Below, piece after piece: positions 1 to 12,612 of a stretch of 64,000 nucleotides of DNA. The notes beneath the pieces were generated by a model, which had not been told where the DNA came from, ran no database searches, and saw only the letters and a list, made by a program, of their open reading frames with translations. Origin of the DNA: Gnetum montanum (lineage: Eukaryota; Streptophyta; Gnetopsida; Gnetales; Gnetaceae); assembly GCA_015680685.1 (NCBI GenBank), contig MNCI01037977.1, forward strand, positions 184,910 through 248,909. The letters run 5' to 3'. Positions within the stretch are counted from its first letter, which is position 1. Every line of letters begins with the position of its first letter. The position numbers were made by a program, and so were the translations under genes.

Positions 1-709
1 GAGGGGTATGGGATGATCCTAAACTAGTGCTACTCCTAGAGGCAATGGAAAATAACTTTGTTTTAAGCTAAGAGGGAGTGGGAGAAGAGAATCTAAGCTA
101 GCCTAAGTGTGATGAGCATCCATCCTTAATCATCCGTATACATCTTGGACCTCGTGTACTACTTCTGGGATTACCAAGAGTATATTACTTGAGCGCTCCT
201 AGATACGCTACTGGGTTACCAAGTAGTCACACTTAAATGCTTGTGATTAAGTCATACTCATTCCATGTTTATTAACACAGATAGTAAAGGAAGGTAAAGA
301 AACATTAATTAAGAAAGAAATAAATAACAATAACAGTTAAATAATTAGAACTAAGTGAATGCTGCAATGATAAAGTAATCTTGATCTTTATTGCTGGTCA
401 TGCGCGTGTCCAAGTACGTCACACTCGAATAAAGGTTCCATACAATTACAATCATCACATTGCAGGCATGCATTGGGGAAAGGGTTGAGAAGAACTAAAA
501 GTGAACAAAAAATACTCTACTTCTACACTTACTATAACTCTAAAACTTGACTCTTTCCTGTGCATCCAAATGTGGCATTTATAGGCTTACATAGGAACCA
601 CAATATTGCGTATCTGATATTGTTAGCCAGGTTGCAATATCGCGTACCTGATATCGTGGATCCGATATCATGGGTCTAATATTAGAGCCTGACAAATCAT
701 GGTTCATCA
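1..709 (-). repeat. 3' LTR of element A (cut by window start)
   Basis: The LTR ends at TCATCA (704-709), directly before the polypurine tract complement TACCCCCACGACTG. It matches the right-hand LTR starting at 8019. Read on the minus strand it starts with a palindromic array (about 600-690), then a TATA box (complement of ATTTATAGG, about 576-584). The other LTR boundary lies outside the window. Confidence 0.85.
600..690 (-). promoter_or_regulatory. Palindromic U3 array of element A LTR
   Basis: Three imperfect copies of a 22-bp dyad of the form CRATATCGCGTACCTGATAT are separated by about 11-12 bp. The array lies at the U3 end of the LTR, about 20 bp from the TATA box on its promoter-distal side. 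Related arrays sit at the same place in the LTRs of C, D, F, G and A2. It may be a protein-binding enhancer, but that is inference. Confidence 0.6.
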
Positions 710-887
710 TACCCCCACGACTGAATGAAAACCCGTCCTCGAGTCAAACAAAATGAGAACAAGGCCAATTGATTACACAGTGGATAGGTATGGGATTATT
801 GACAGACTAGAAATTTATTCATGCTACAATGGAGAATTGAATATGACAAAACTAAGATAGACATAAAATTATAGAATTTATTAGAAC

Positions 888-3676
888 TCATGTGGTTCCT
901 AGTGGTAGTGGTTCCTCCATGGGTCTCTTCCCCTTGTCTTGTGCTCCAGGTTTAGGAGTTGATGGCTCTGAAGGAGTGCCTGGAGCTTTTCCTCTTCGAT
1001 TCAAGGATCTTGTGCCATCCATGCTGATGCTCCAATGTTTGATGGAGTCGACACCTCCCATGGACATGGCAATTTGGGAACATCTGATTAGCCTTGACAT
1101 ACTAGGCTACAAACAATTATCGTTCCTCTTCATAGGCTCTAGCTTTATCCTTGTATTTCTGGTAATCCGTAAGTGATCGAGCCAAGTCTGCTGCGACATC
1201 TTTTTATCCTTAGTAGCTGGTTTTGACCACCTCCAACTCAAAATTTGCCACTTCTAATTTCTGTAGCATCTTCTTATGCTTAGCAAATTTTGTTTCATGC
1301 TTCACATAGGTGGTTGCTACCTGCTTCTCTAGCTCTGTGCTCGGCCGGCCTACTATTAACATGGCTAGATTGACATACCGCATGTTTGCCAATTCCATGT
1401 CCTCCATAAGATCTTGTACCTACAAGTCTTGGCTTTTGATCTCTGCTTGGTGGGCGAATGCATAGGTATCCAATATGGCCCGCTAATCAGTGTTTTGAGC
1501 ACTGAGAGTGTTGATATGGGCCTTGGTCATCTGAATTTCTTTTTCAATTACTTGCTTACACATCCCCACTTGGTCCCTGAAGTGTTCCTTTAGCTTTTCA
1601 TGTCTCTTGGTCTTGTTTTGCCACGTGCTTATTTCAATTGTTGTCTTTTGATGAACTGTGCACACCTCCTCCATTAGAAGGGTTCAATTTTCTCTAGCCA
1701 AGCGATTCATGTCCTGATTGACCTTGACTAATTGTTCTTGTAACTACTGAAAATTTTCTTTGAGAACATTCTTTTGTTTTTCCATGGTGGTCAACCAAAG
1801 ATGGTCTACAACAAGCTATTTGTTCTCCTCTTATAAGGCCTTGAGTGCTTTGTCATGCGCATATGTTTATGCTTGTGTCTTGGAAGCATCCCAATCGACC
1901 TTCTCTTTTTCCTTCTCCACTCGTTTATTCTCCACCAATAATTTATTAAGTTGCTTCATCTTGAAAGACTCTAGCTAGTTTGCAAGGATAAATTGAGATG
2001 GATCCCGCTGTGCAGCTTGTAGGGTGACGAGCTTCTCTTGGAGTCTTTCCAACTCTGCCTCTGCATGCTCGACCCTGATCTCTGCCATGACCAACTTCCC
2101 TTTGGTGGAGATGAGGTTTGATTGAGTTACTATGACATCTTGTGGGATTTCAAACAAGGATGTCATCACTTGTCCTATTTGTAGCAACTAACTAAGAACA
2201 TCCTCATGCTCCGCAAGAGCATTGAGGGACTGGCCAAAGTTTGAGCATCATGTGCTCTCATAAAGTTTGCCAATGGCACAATACAGACATTGAATGATTC
2301 CTTGATGTGGTTCGTAACCACTTCTATAGCTCCTGCTACATCTTGGTGCTGCATGACCATGACTATGGCACCTTCACTAGTTTCCAATTACACTTGAAAG
2401 GATGCAGCATTTCCCGAGATCTATTGTGACTAGTGTGATCCCCTCCTCCTATTTGGATTGACACGTCGCCCCATGCACGATCAATGGAGACTGTGGATCA
2501 TATGACATCATCGATGACTCGAAAGAGATTGGTGTCATGACAAATTTCCCAGTTGACCATCTTAGCGATGGCCTTGAGATGGCTCATCGACAGTCGATAA
2601 TCCTGTGACAGCAGTAGTAGTTGGTCTTGTTGGCATGTACTGGGCCCTACCTCTTGTTGTTGACTGGGCCTTGTGCTTGGGAGTTGGCTAGGACTTGTAG
2701 CTTGAGTTGTAGTGGGCCCCATTGTCTATTCTTGTTCCAGCTCCAATGTCTCACCAACACTTTTCCTTGGGGCTGGTGGCTTTAGCAATTCATCAAATGA
2801 AGCATTTTGGGCTCTTTTGAGGATGTCATTGGTGTACCCCCAAATTCAAGCATGCTGACACAACTTCGTGATGAGATAGGGAAAGGGCAATGCAAACTTC
2901 CCTATCTTGTGTTTCTCAAACTACCTCAGAATCTCCGTGAGATATAGATGCGGTAGGTTAACATTAACCTTGCCCATCAATATAGCACTTCCTCTGGTTG
3001 CATACATGGAGATTCTATTCAATCCTTTCATGGGGAAGATGTGATAAGTACCGATCTTGAAATAGTTCCTCTCCTCTAGGGTTAACTCTCCATACACCTT
3101 GTCTTCCTTACCGTCCACCCTTTTCAACCAGATTTTTCATGCATTAACATCAAAGTGAGTGGGAAGGTGAGCAACTCTTGCCCCTGTATTTGGATGATTC
3201 AACACTTCCGAAATGGATTTGGTAGAGAAATCTATAGAAACACCATGAATATCAATTGTGGTGCCTTCTTCTTTATTGTGCAAGAATTGGTACATCTCTC
3301 CCAAGTACCAGGCACCACTTTCAGAGAGGATAGGTCATAATGGAGATCCTTTGAGTTGGTCCCTGACTGCTTCAGGAGTGAACTCAGTGAAAGGTCCAAA
3401 GTTGAGTTGCACGATCACGGTTGCTAACGTGGACCTTTCATGGATTGCCTGAACACATTCTGGGGACAACGTGAGATGTTGTCCTTATTTAGGTGCTCTA
3501 GCAACTCCTCTTTTAGCCTGTCCTAATTGCACAGTAATAGGAGGTTCTTGATGGATGCTGAATGATTGTGCCTCCTATTTTGTACGTTCCTCAGGAGACA
3601 CTTGGTCTCTGCCTTTCCTTGGTCGTTTCGACGCACCTTGAGAGGGTCCTCCTTGCTATCCATGTTTAGGGGCCAT
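888..3676 (-). pseudogene. Element A ORF2: plant-transposon domain plus coiled coil, broken
   Basis: Reading starts at an ATG at 3676 (MAPKHG) and ends at a TGA at 888 after PMEEPLPLGTT. It is about 930 codons long. Stops interrupt it from codon 7 onward and the frame shifts at least once. The N-terminal third has phrases typical of the 'putative plant transposon protein' domain (PF20167-like): IDFSTKSISEVLNHP, RNYFKIGTYHIFPMKG and closing LPFPYLITKLCQ. A Pro/Gln/Ser/Thr linker (about 2500-2750) follows, then a long heptad-rich stretch such as AEAELERLQEKLVTLQ, predicted coiled coil. The same C-terminus (KGKQPMEEPQPLGTT) ends the ORF of element A2, so it is a real shared gene. Its role is unknown; a structural or host-derived accessory role is possible. 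The domain call was made by eye. Confidence 0.65.
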
Positions 3677-4190
3677 CTGCAATCACACGAGGCTGACTAT
3701 TAGTAAGGTTATTTACAAAATGTGACATATACCCTTACTTCTTACCTTTAGTGAATTTGTTTTTTGTTTCATGTGATCCAGAGTTAGGAGATTTTATGAA
3801 AATGTGCCCTAAAATTTTTGATATTAGGCCCAATTTAATTAGGTGTCTCCAAAATTTAATTCTCATGGTATGAGTGAAGAGAGAAAATTGATTTGGCAAC
3901 GTGTTTAATTATTTTTATGATCATTTACCCTTTATGATATTGTTCTGGTGATGATAAATTTTGGAAAAATTATGTGCAACTTGGAGTGTACCCTTCCCCC
4001 AAAACTAAGTTAAACACTCTGTGTTTAGATAGGTTCAATCGAAATGGGAAATCAGAGCGTTAACAAGCAAGTTATGGATGTTTGAACGATAGGTGTGCAA
4101 GCTAGCAAGTTTGTGGAAGAAAATTTGAACAACTCCCCTCACATGAATAGTGTAAAATGATGTTGATGTGCGCAGGTGGGGGGGGGGGGA
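3677..4190 (-). other. Untranslated leader-like stretch upstream of ORF2
   Basis: No coding sequence is seen. It lies between the internal TATA-like site (4191-4203) and the ORF2 start (3676) and could be the leader of an ORF2 transcript. It holds a run of 12 G (4178-4189). Its origin may be the R-U5 part of a divergent LTR; I could not align it clearly to any LTR in the window. Confidence 0.4.
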
Positions 4191-4270
4191 TCCATATATA
4201 TAGTTTTTATGGATGAGATATCGTGTACCTGATAGTGCAGATTCGATATCGCATCAGTCCTGATATCAAG
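4191..4270 (-). promoter_or_regulatory. Internal U3-like promoter before ORF2
   Basis: On the minus strand this block holds GATATC palindromes (4216-4237 and 4244-4269) followed by a TATA-like site (complement of CCATATATATAG, 4192-4203). LTR U3 regions here have the same arrangement and spacing: array, about 15-25 bp, then TATA. The array unit AGATATCGTGTACCTGATAG closely matches the LTR unit. It sits about 0.5 kb upstream of the ORF2 start codon. An internal promoter is inference; a remnant of an LTR from another insertion is the alternative. Confidence 0.5.
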
Positions 4271-5632
4271 GCCTATTGAAAATAGGGTAATTAGTAAAAT
4301 TAATGAATTTCTAAATTTCTAAGGCCAAAAATGAAGGATTTGAGGTTAACTGGAAAGGTCCAGGGTAACTGGGAGGCACAAAAGGTATAATGGGGTAGAA
4401 TCCGACAATGAAATTCATGAATAGAATGAGGAAAAAGGACATGTGATGGTGTATAGGAACGTTTGAACTTAGAAGGATGATAAAGGAAAGAATAACATTG
4501 GCAATGTAGTACTGGGGGGGTATAAAATGATGTAATGGTGATGTGCAATGAGTGCAAATTACAAAGGTTATGCAAGTGGGTCCTTTCCAAAGCAGGTTCC
4601 TACCTATGATGCCCTTACGTAATTATCCTGAAAATTTCTGTAGGCACTAGAAGGATGAAATGTAATCCACACCAATCCCACAAACACACACATGTAGATA
4701 CCACCATAATGAGGTATGAATTCTATGCAATACAAGACATGAGTCAGAAATTCATGAACAACAAGATGAGGCGAATTGTAGAAAGGATTGCAGAGATTGG
4801 GACGTGAGGTAACTGACCTAGGGCACAATGAATCTTGAGTGTAGGACATGATTAATGTGTTATCAGCCCGTCACTCCAAAATCAAGACCAAGTCCATTCC
4901 TTCAATCAGTGACATCACATTGTTTCATCCAATGATGGAAAACCATAAGAGAATCATGATAGCAAGGTGTACGATCACTTGGCATTTTGTGCAAGGAAGG
5001 AGTGATTTGGAATTTCTTTGCGGCATACTTTTTACTTGGCCACTTTGGCACACACTCTCTCTTTTCTCTTTTGTTTTTAATGCATAATCTAGAGAAGCCG
5101 CCTACCTTCAGGCATGTGTGCATGTCTTTCTGGTGGAACCCCCTAGAATAGCATTGGATTTCTTTATTAAGTGCCTTTATTGCTCTTACTCCCATTTTTT
5201 GTTAGATCTACAAGGATCTTAGTACAACCAGGCTGCATGATAACTCCTACAAATGTTACCAAAGAGAATGCAAAAGTCCCCTTGATGTCACACCCTGGCC
5301 ATTCCCTCCTAGTCCATTATTTTTCGCTCTAGGCATAATGAGCAAAAAATTAATTTTAAGTTTTCATGATGACAAGAATATCATTGTTCCTAGAGTATAA
5401 CCTCTTATTAATAGAATGGGTGGGTGGATGTTGTGGGCTCATTGTCCAAATAATTAGTCACCTGAGACTTAATAGCATAGAACAACACCTCAACTGACAA
5501 GTCACATGAGTACTTTATTTGCCAATGAGATTACCCTTAAAAAGATAAAACAACAAATTGAAAGATGAAAAACTAAAAAATAAAAAAATTGTAAAATTGA
5601 AGAAAATGAAAAATATTTATTAATTCTGCTTG
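4271..5632 (-). other. Element A non-coding block after gag
   Basis: This stretch is homologous to the 3' non-coding regions of C, D, F and G. For example GTTATGCAAGTGGGTCCTTT (about 4567) recurs near 10967, 44090 and 47380. No gene is seen. In the other elements this block leads to the 3' LTR; in A it leads to the internal promoter and ORF2. Confidence 0.6.
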
Positions 5633-7884
5633 TTAAAATAGAGGATATCCCCCATGACTAAACTTTTGATCATAGAGAGAATTAATAAATGGAAGGGTTG
5701 GATCCATGCATTTTGAAAATATTAGGACCTGGTCATATCCAAACCATTGGGTGTCTTTTGATGTCGTGGTTGGAATGTACCCAAATTGGGGTGCACACAT
5801 TGTATTAAAGTTGACATAGTGGGACAAGTTAGAAGATGAGTTTAATTGATACGAAGTTGACCCACTATGGAATCCTTGACTGTAAGATGGTATGCAAGGA
5901 TTGATATGTCTCCCTATGTGGCTATATTCATTAGGCTGCACGATGGTTAGAGTATTGATTGGTGGCACTAATAAGATAACACGAGGTGTTGTATTTGAGG
6001 AGAAAGATGCATCATAGTGTTGAACTTGAACTTGGTTGGAGGGTGTAGTGGTTTCGGAACCATGTTGACTCTTTCTTTGATCATGCCTAAAGAAAGGACG
6101 CTTTTGATGTTGTGGAGGACCTCCGCTATTGTTGACCGTAGCAGCACAAGTAATGTTTGTGGGTTGATGCTGTGGTGAAAAACCTTATAGTACTATTGGT
6201 GGCAGTGTAGAAGGAGGTGAAGGATGAGAATATTGAGGGTAAGGAGAAGTATAGGGCACATAAGGTGGTGATCTTGTTGGAGAGGACATGGGTTGATAGT
6301 ACTTAGGAGAATGATAACAATGTGGTGAAATAGAGGATGTTGACCTGGTTGGGGAAATAGGATGCTAAACCTGATAAGCACTTGGGTTCGGATGATATGA
6401 AGGATGTGACCAGTTTAAGGGTGGCCTCTGCCATGATTGGGATTTTTGTGACTATGATTGAACACAGTATTTTTGTACAAACTCTTGTTGTAACATTCTT
6501 CTCCAATGCTCATGTAAATGTGACAAGATTGGGCATTGACCTTTAGGGTGATCATATAGGAAAATGTTACATTGATACATATGATTAGCATTTGACTTCT
6601 TATTCTCTTCAACCCTTCTTTTTGATTGTCTAAGGGTGTTCTGTCCTACTTCTTGGTTCGTCATGGCTCTACCTCTAATAGTGTTGGCGTATTCTATGGA
6701 TTTTTCATGTATCCATTCTGTCATCGTATTAACCTTGCCTCAATTTCATCTAGTGATTGTAGTATCGGAAAAGATGATTCCACCTCCTTGAGGTGAGTTG
6801 ATTTCTCCTCTCCATGATCATGGACCTTTGCTAATTCTAGATTTTGGTCCCGTTGAGAGCTTTCAACATTCTCCCATTTAGCCTTTTCTCCTTCTTCTTT
6901 TGCTACCTACTTAATAAGCTCTTGGAATTGGTGGGTTTGTAGCTCGTATAGTTGACCTCAGGCATACATCCCTAGGGTCTCCCTTGTTTCATTACGGAGC
7001 CCATCTATGATGTGGTACATTAGCCTTTCCTCGGAGAACCCATGGCCTGGGAACTTGTTTAGCAATGAATAGTATCTTTCTAAGGCCATGTTCAAGGGTT
7101 CATGTTGTCCCTATTTCCATTCTTCGATTTGTCTCCTCAAGGCTAACACTCTTGCATAGGTTTGATATCTTTCATTAAATAGTTCCACCATTGTTGGCCA
7201 GTGTGAATTGATTTTGGTTTTAAAGACCTATACCATACTTTTTCTTGGCCAACAAGTGTTAGAGGAAAGAGCTTAAATTTTTTCCACCCATTATCAATAT
7301 TGTTCCATAAAAAAGCATCATGGAAGGCTTGTAAATGATGTTTTGGGTCTAGATCATAGCCTCCTAAAAACTTGGGAAAGTTGTTTAAATCAAGCCTAGG
7401 TAGAAAACTTTCCTTGCAATGCTTGCAGGATATTTGAATAGCCTCTTGTATATGCATTAGGCTCTTAGTGGCTAGCAGGGGTTCATCATCACTAATTAGG
7501 TTATGAATTTATGAGTTTGAATAATGTTGTTCTTGTTCATGTTGGTGTTCTTGATTTTTCTTGTGAGCTTGATTTTTAGTTCTACGCCGATCCCTTGAAA
7601 GGTGGTCATCCATGTCACGACCTGACATTGAAGGGGTAGAGGAAGAGAAAGAACTGGAAAAATCATCATGACTTTTGTAAGTCTTCCAATCATCCTCGGA
7701 TAAATTCTTGTTAACTATTGAGAAGGTCCCAGGCCTTGAGTGCCATTGGGGTGTTCATGAACATAGGGGATCCCTGCATAAGGTTGAATACTCCAAACTT
7801 CATCTTCATCGTCATATAATTCATTGGTTGTCCAATGAATTGCCTTACTATTTGTGAGATTAGCATGGTCTTGAGATGGAGACA
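5633..7884 (-). pseudogene. gag: Element A gag, broken
   Basis: Gag forms the particle that packages element RNA. The start is an ATG at 7884 (MSPSQDHAN). The capsid-like part near 7143-7457 contains FPKFLGGYDLDPKHHLQAF and KVWYRSLKP, matching the capsids of C, F and G. A nucleocapsid knuckle lies at 6533-6571 (CNIFLYDHPKGQC), in which the second Cys has become Phe. The C-terminal third is rich in Pro, Gln and Tyr, and reading ends at 5633 over the polypurine motif 5646-5660. Several stops and frameshifts are present. Gag runs straight into non-coding sequence with no protease or RT. Confidence 0.75.
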
Positions 7885-7999
7885 TTATTACAAATTGTGT
7901 GTGACTTAGTTCAAATTAATCTCTTTTCTAAAAGATATAACATTAATTCTTTGTTATAGCGATCTTGGATGATGTAACTAATCTAAATAACTAGCACCT

Positions 8000-8017
8000 T
8001 CCCTGGAAATAGCACCA
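8000..8017 (-). other. Primer-binding site of element A
   Basis: The minus strand reads TGGTGCTATTTCCAGGGA one base inside the right LTR. This is a decayed form of TGGCGCCGTTGCCGGGGA, the tRNA-complementary site used by many plant Ty3/gypsy elements. Confidence 0.8.
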
Positions 8018-8018
8018 A

Positions 8019-8727
8019 TGATGAGTGGTGAGGTACCTTGACACTTAACCATACGAATACGAGCATTCACGTATGATTCGGTTGAACTCTGTAGATGGCC
8101 TAGTTGTGGTATCTAGATAGTTACACGTTGATCACAGTTCGCTATCTTCCCACTTGGACTAGTATTTGCTTTGTCACATATGGTTTAGTCCAAAGTGAGG
8201 TGTATGGTATGATCTTAAACTAGTGCTACTTCTAGAGGCAATAGAAAATAACTTTATTTTAAGCTAAGAGGAAGTGGGAGAAGAGAATCTAAGCTAGCCT
8301 AAGTGCGATGAACATCCATCCTTAATCATTCGTACAAATTTTGAACCTCGTGTACTACTTCTAGGATTACCAAGCATATATTACTTGAGCACTCCTAGAT
8401 ACACTACTGGGTTACCAAGTAGTCACAATTAAATGCTTGTGATTAAGTCATACTCATTCTGTGTTTAATAACAGGGATACTAAAGGAAGGTAAAAAAACA
8501 TTAATTAAGAAAGCAATAAATAACAATAACAGTTAAATAATTAGAACTAAGTGAATGTTGTAATGATGAAGTAATCTTGATCTTTATTACTAGTCATGCA
8601 CGTGTCCAAGTATGTCACACTCGAATAAAGGTTCCATACAATTACAATCATCACATTGCAAGCATGCACTAGGGAAAGGGTTGAGAGGAACAAAAAATGA
8701 ACAAAAAATACTCTACTTCTATACTTA
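8019..8727 (-). repeat. 5' LTR of element A, truncated
   Basis: It begins TGATGAGTGGTGAGGTACC next to the primer-binding site and matches the left LTR up to about 8727. The missing part is the TATA box and U3 array. No matching remainder was found elsewhere in the window, so this is a deletion or an old insertion boundary. Confidence 0.8.
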
Positions 8728-9172
8728 AGAGTCACTCGTAGTTGATCCTACATCATGATATGTGATGCAAAAACATGACATTTAGTTCATTCATGCTAAA
8801 CAATATTTTCATCTTTCCTTTTTTTTTTTTTGCTTATCGAGGTAAGTAATGGTTCAATGGTATAGCGTGGCCTAGATATAAGTTCATTTATACATAAGCA
8901 TGCAATGTTGATTTACATCCCTAAAATTGGTAAGCTATTCCTTTCTATGTTGTTTCTCAAGACTTCTACTCAGTGATTAAGCATGCGATTACTCTAAATT
9001 TTTTTATAGATATTTTTTAGGATCCAACATATCCTTCCACTCTCTCCTCCTCCCCTCCACTCTCACTCTCCACCCCTCTCTCTTTCTCAAAAAAAAAATG
9101 TTTGAATAATAAACATAGTAATAAATCATTTAAAACCCTTATCAATAAGGATGATTTCTTTCTTTTTATAGT
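8728..9172. other. Unassigned sequence between elements A and G
   Basis: No gene or recognisable element is seen. It contains a poly-T run (about 8818-8832) and a pyrimidine-rich tract (about 9030-9087). Confidence 0.5.
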
Positions 9173-9990
9173 TGATGAGCAATGGGTACCCCATACACCC
9201 AACCATATGAATCATAAACATTCACACACGATTTGATCAAATTCCGTTGATGGGACTAGTGTGGCATCTAGATCGTTAAGCATTGATTACAGGATGCTAT
9301 CTTCCCACTTAGACTAGTGGTAGCTTTGTCATGTATGGCTTAGTCCAAAGTGAGAAATATGATTGTTGATGTTGTTTGGCCTGATGCTAATGTTATGTAT
9401 TTAAGAAGATAACTTTAAACTAGCCTACAGGTAATATGAGTGTTGGTTTCCAGCTTGTCATACATATCCTGAACCCACATATCCACTACTTGGATTACCA
9501 AGCATTATGCTACTAGGTGAACCAAACAATAATACTCCTAGGATTACTAAGCAAACACGTGTTTACACTCAAAACCAATCATGCTCATTCCGCCGATTGA
9601 TTAACATGCATGAAAATGTAAATATTAACTAAGTACATGAAGAGTAAATTGCATGGAAAGTAAATCTAATCTAAGTCAAAATGTTGCAATGAATATGAAT
9701 CAATATCGATCTTATTGTCGTTCATGGAATGTGTATAGGTATAATGCCATTTGAATAAGACTCTGTACAAGCATCTCAACTCCACACTGTAGGAACTCAC
9801 TAACTGCTGCTAAAATCATGAAATGAAACTACATGAGTCTAGCTACAAAAATGACCAAAAGGTGTCTCATATGTGGTAGGTGCTCACATATTTATAGGTG
9901 AGGAAAGATGCTGCGTTGACACATATACATCAACAAATCAATGTATGCATTGACAAAGATGCATCAACGTAGCCAACTAATGATTCATGA
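9173..9990 (-). repeat. 3' LTR of element G
   Basis: It starts TGATGAGCAATGGGTACCCC and ends about ATTCATGA, a decayed TCATCA, before a degenerate polypurine tract. It pairs with 55269-56118. The U3 array at about 9908-9970 uses TGCAT/ATGCAT cores in place of GATATC. A TATA box complement (ATTTATAGG) lies near 9893. Confidence 0.8.
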
Positions 9991-11663
9991 TATACCGATG
10001 ACTGACTAAAAACTTGTCCTCAAGTTAACAAAATAGGACTAAGATTTCTTTACAATATTGAGAATGTATGAGATTATTAGTTGATGCTAACTTCTAACTA
10101 ACTTTGAGTGCCACATTACAAAATTTTATTTTAGTAGATGTATTACAAAAATGACAAAAAGACTATAAAAACATTAAAGTTTACAAAATTTTGCAAAGGT
10201 CTTGAAAAATCCACTGAAGATGAATCTTCTTGTTGTCACTAGCAGTGATAGACTTCCAACCTTGATTGTTATGTTGATGCTTCTCTTTTTATGTAGAACA
10301 TTCTTGAAGGATGGACTGAAATTTTTTCTCATCGTCCGATGGATCTAGCAAACATGTGATGTTTGAGCCTTAATCCCTATATGTGCTATTTGTCCATGGG
10401 CATATTTTCCTTTGTTCTTATCTTGGCCTTGTTTTTGTGCCTCTTGAAAGACCTTTGACCTTAGGCTTTCCTTCTAGCATCACCTGAAATTACCAAAGGA
10501 TCATCATTAGTTTTGGTAAATTTTCCTTTATAATTAACCCTTTTCAGATCCTTTAGTTAGCTTAAAATATCAACATTTAAGTACATGGTGATGACAAAAT
10601 ACTATTCCCAAGGCTATGAGGTAACTAAAATCATCAAGTTGTTCACATTATTTTAATTAATTACTATTGGTTACCATAATGTTTGAAAATAGGATGTTAG
10701 AAAAATTTCAAAAAGTACATCCCCAACCCCCATGATGAATGACTGTAACTCTAAAAGTGCATAAGTTTTTGAACAATTAAAACTAAAGGTCTAGAGTAGA
10801 AGATGGCTAAGAAAATTTGAATTGGAAGGATAGTTGAATAGAAAAGTAGGAGAAATTAATTGAAATTGACAAGAAGTAGTTCCAAAATCATGCATAAATT
10901 CAAAGAAACTATCAATGATGTTCTAGAAGATGTGAGGTATAGTTCAAAGCCATGATTAACAAAAGTTATGCAGGTGGGTCCTTCCCAAAGCAAGCTCCTA
11001 CCATAATGTCCTTGTAGAACCCTTCTATAGATGTCCATGGACACCTTAGAAGTTGAATGTGGAGATTAGGATGTAAAGATCTTAATCATGTTTGCAATAG
11101 GTTCTTGTGTCAATTATTATTAAAATGACCATTATACCTCTCCGTCCAAGGTTTAGACGAAGTCCATATGATTAATAGTGACCTCGCATTGATGTGTTCC
11201 TTCATGCTCACCATCACGAGTTCATAAAAACCACAAAGAAAAATCATCACTCCAAAAAAAGAAAAAAAGAGAAGAAGAAGGAAGGTCCTTAGTTAGAGGA
11301 ATGCCTTCAGGCATGGGTAACATGTCTTTCTAGCCCCATAACCAGTGCTTGTAGCCCATTATTATGTCAAAGGGATGTGCTTTGAATTTCCATTATTATT
11401 ATTATTATTTTTGAAAAATGCAAACCACACCCTGCAAAGACTTAGCTTCCTATTTATTGGTCAATGATAGAAATGATGATACACTCCTAGAGGAGTCATC
11501 AACTACAAGAAGAAAGTCAAGAAGAGAATTGAAAAAATCCCCTTGAGGTCACACCCTTTGTCATTCCCACTTGGTCTTTTTCCCCTTTCTTCAAGGTATA
11601 ATAATTATTAATTGATTTTAGTTTCATGTAAGAATAACCATATTGTTTTCATGATAAAGACCT
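9991..11663 (-). other. Element G 3' non-coding region
   Basis: It is homologous to 46418-48240 in element F and holds no coding sequence. A polypurine-like motif complement (AACCCCCATGATGAATGAC) lies near 10725. A short ATT repeat lies near 11392-11412. The right edge is the insertion point of element D. Confidence 0.7.
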
Positions 11664-12487
11664 TGATGAATGATATTTTGCATAGGCTCTAATATCGGAG
11701 CACAAGTGGCGATAGCGAATACCCGATATGGTGGGGTCTATTTTCACCTATAACCATGGATGCGTCAGCCATGTATTAGGCATCTTTGATCAATAGAGTA
11801 GCTAAACTCTTGCAGTTTTATTCTATAGTCTTAGAAAATAGTTGTGGATCTGAGTTAATTGTATAGTGTCTTATTCAAGTGGTAATGTACCTAGACACAT
11901 TCCATAAATGACAATAAGATCGAGATTGATTCTTATTCATTACAATACTTTGACGTAGATTAGATTTATTTTTAATGCAATTTATATTCCATGTGCTTAG
12001 TTAATATTTACATTTCCATGCATGTTAATAAATTGGTGGAATGATCATGATCAGTTTTGAATGTAAACATGTATTTGCTTGGTAATCCCAGTAGCATTAT
12101 TACTTGGTTCACCTAGTAGCATAGTGCTTGGTAATCCTAGTAGTGGATACATGGGTTTAGGACATGTACGAAAATTTGGGAATGGACACTCATTACCCAT
12201 AGGCTAGCTTAGACTTTATCATTTCATTATTAATTAGATTAAATAATTAATTTCTCTATTATTGTTAGGAGCATAAGGCCAGAAAAAAATCAATAATCAT
12301 ATGCATCACTTTGAACTAAATCATATGTGAAAAAGCTAACACTAGTCCAAGTGGGAAGACAACAAATTGTGATCAAGGCATAACGATCTAGATGCCACAA
12401 CTAGTTCCATCTATGGAATTTGATCAGATCGTGCATGAATGCTTATGATTTGTATGGTTGGTCATAGGGGGTACTCGCTACTCATCA
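11664..12487 (+). repeat. 5' LTR of element D
   Basis: It starts TGATGAATGATATTTTGC and ends CTACTCATCA. It pairs with the split 3' LTR from 45071. A GATATC-type array lies near 11690-11740, and a decayed TATA region (CACCTATAACC) lies near 11745. Confidence 0.85.
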
Positions 12488-12488
12488 T

Positions 12489-12506
12489 TGGCACTATTGC
12501 CGAGGA
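12489..12506 (+). other. Primer-binding site of element D
   Basis: TGGCACTATTGCCGAGGA lies one base after the LTR. It is one of the better preserved copies of the TGGCGCC-TTGCCGGGGA site in the window. Confidence 0.8.
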
Positions 12507-12612
12507 TGATGTTAGTTATCCAGATTAGTTATATCATAAATGATCATTGTAAAGGTATTAATGATTTATCTTTTTAGAAAATTTTAAAATTTAAGTCACA
12601 CACGTTAAAACC

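Larger units (their letters stand above)
1..8727 (-). mobile_element. Element A: pol-less Ty3/gypsy-type LTR retrotransposon with extra ORF
   Basis: The element reads right to left. It has a 5' LTR at the right (8019-8727), a primer-binding site, a gag region, a non-coding block, a second large ORF (888-3676), a polypurine tract (710-720) and a 3' LTR that runs off the window start. The two LTRs are near-identical over the shared stretch (for example 1-520 against 8201-8720), so they belong together. No protease, RT, RNase H or integrase is visible in the 7.3 kb interior, so it must be non-autonomous. The right LTR stops matching after 8727, so it lacks its U3 end. Family assignment rests on gag and primer-site similarity to elements C and E. 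The lineage within Ty3/gypsy is uncertain. Confidence 0.82.

Noticed and set aside
8000-8017. tRNA gene suggested by tRNA-like sequence
   Set aside because: Only the 18-base complement of a tRNA 3' end is present; it is a primer-binding site. No cloverleaf-length sequence was recognised in the window.
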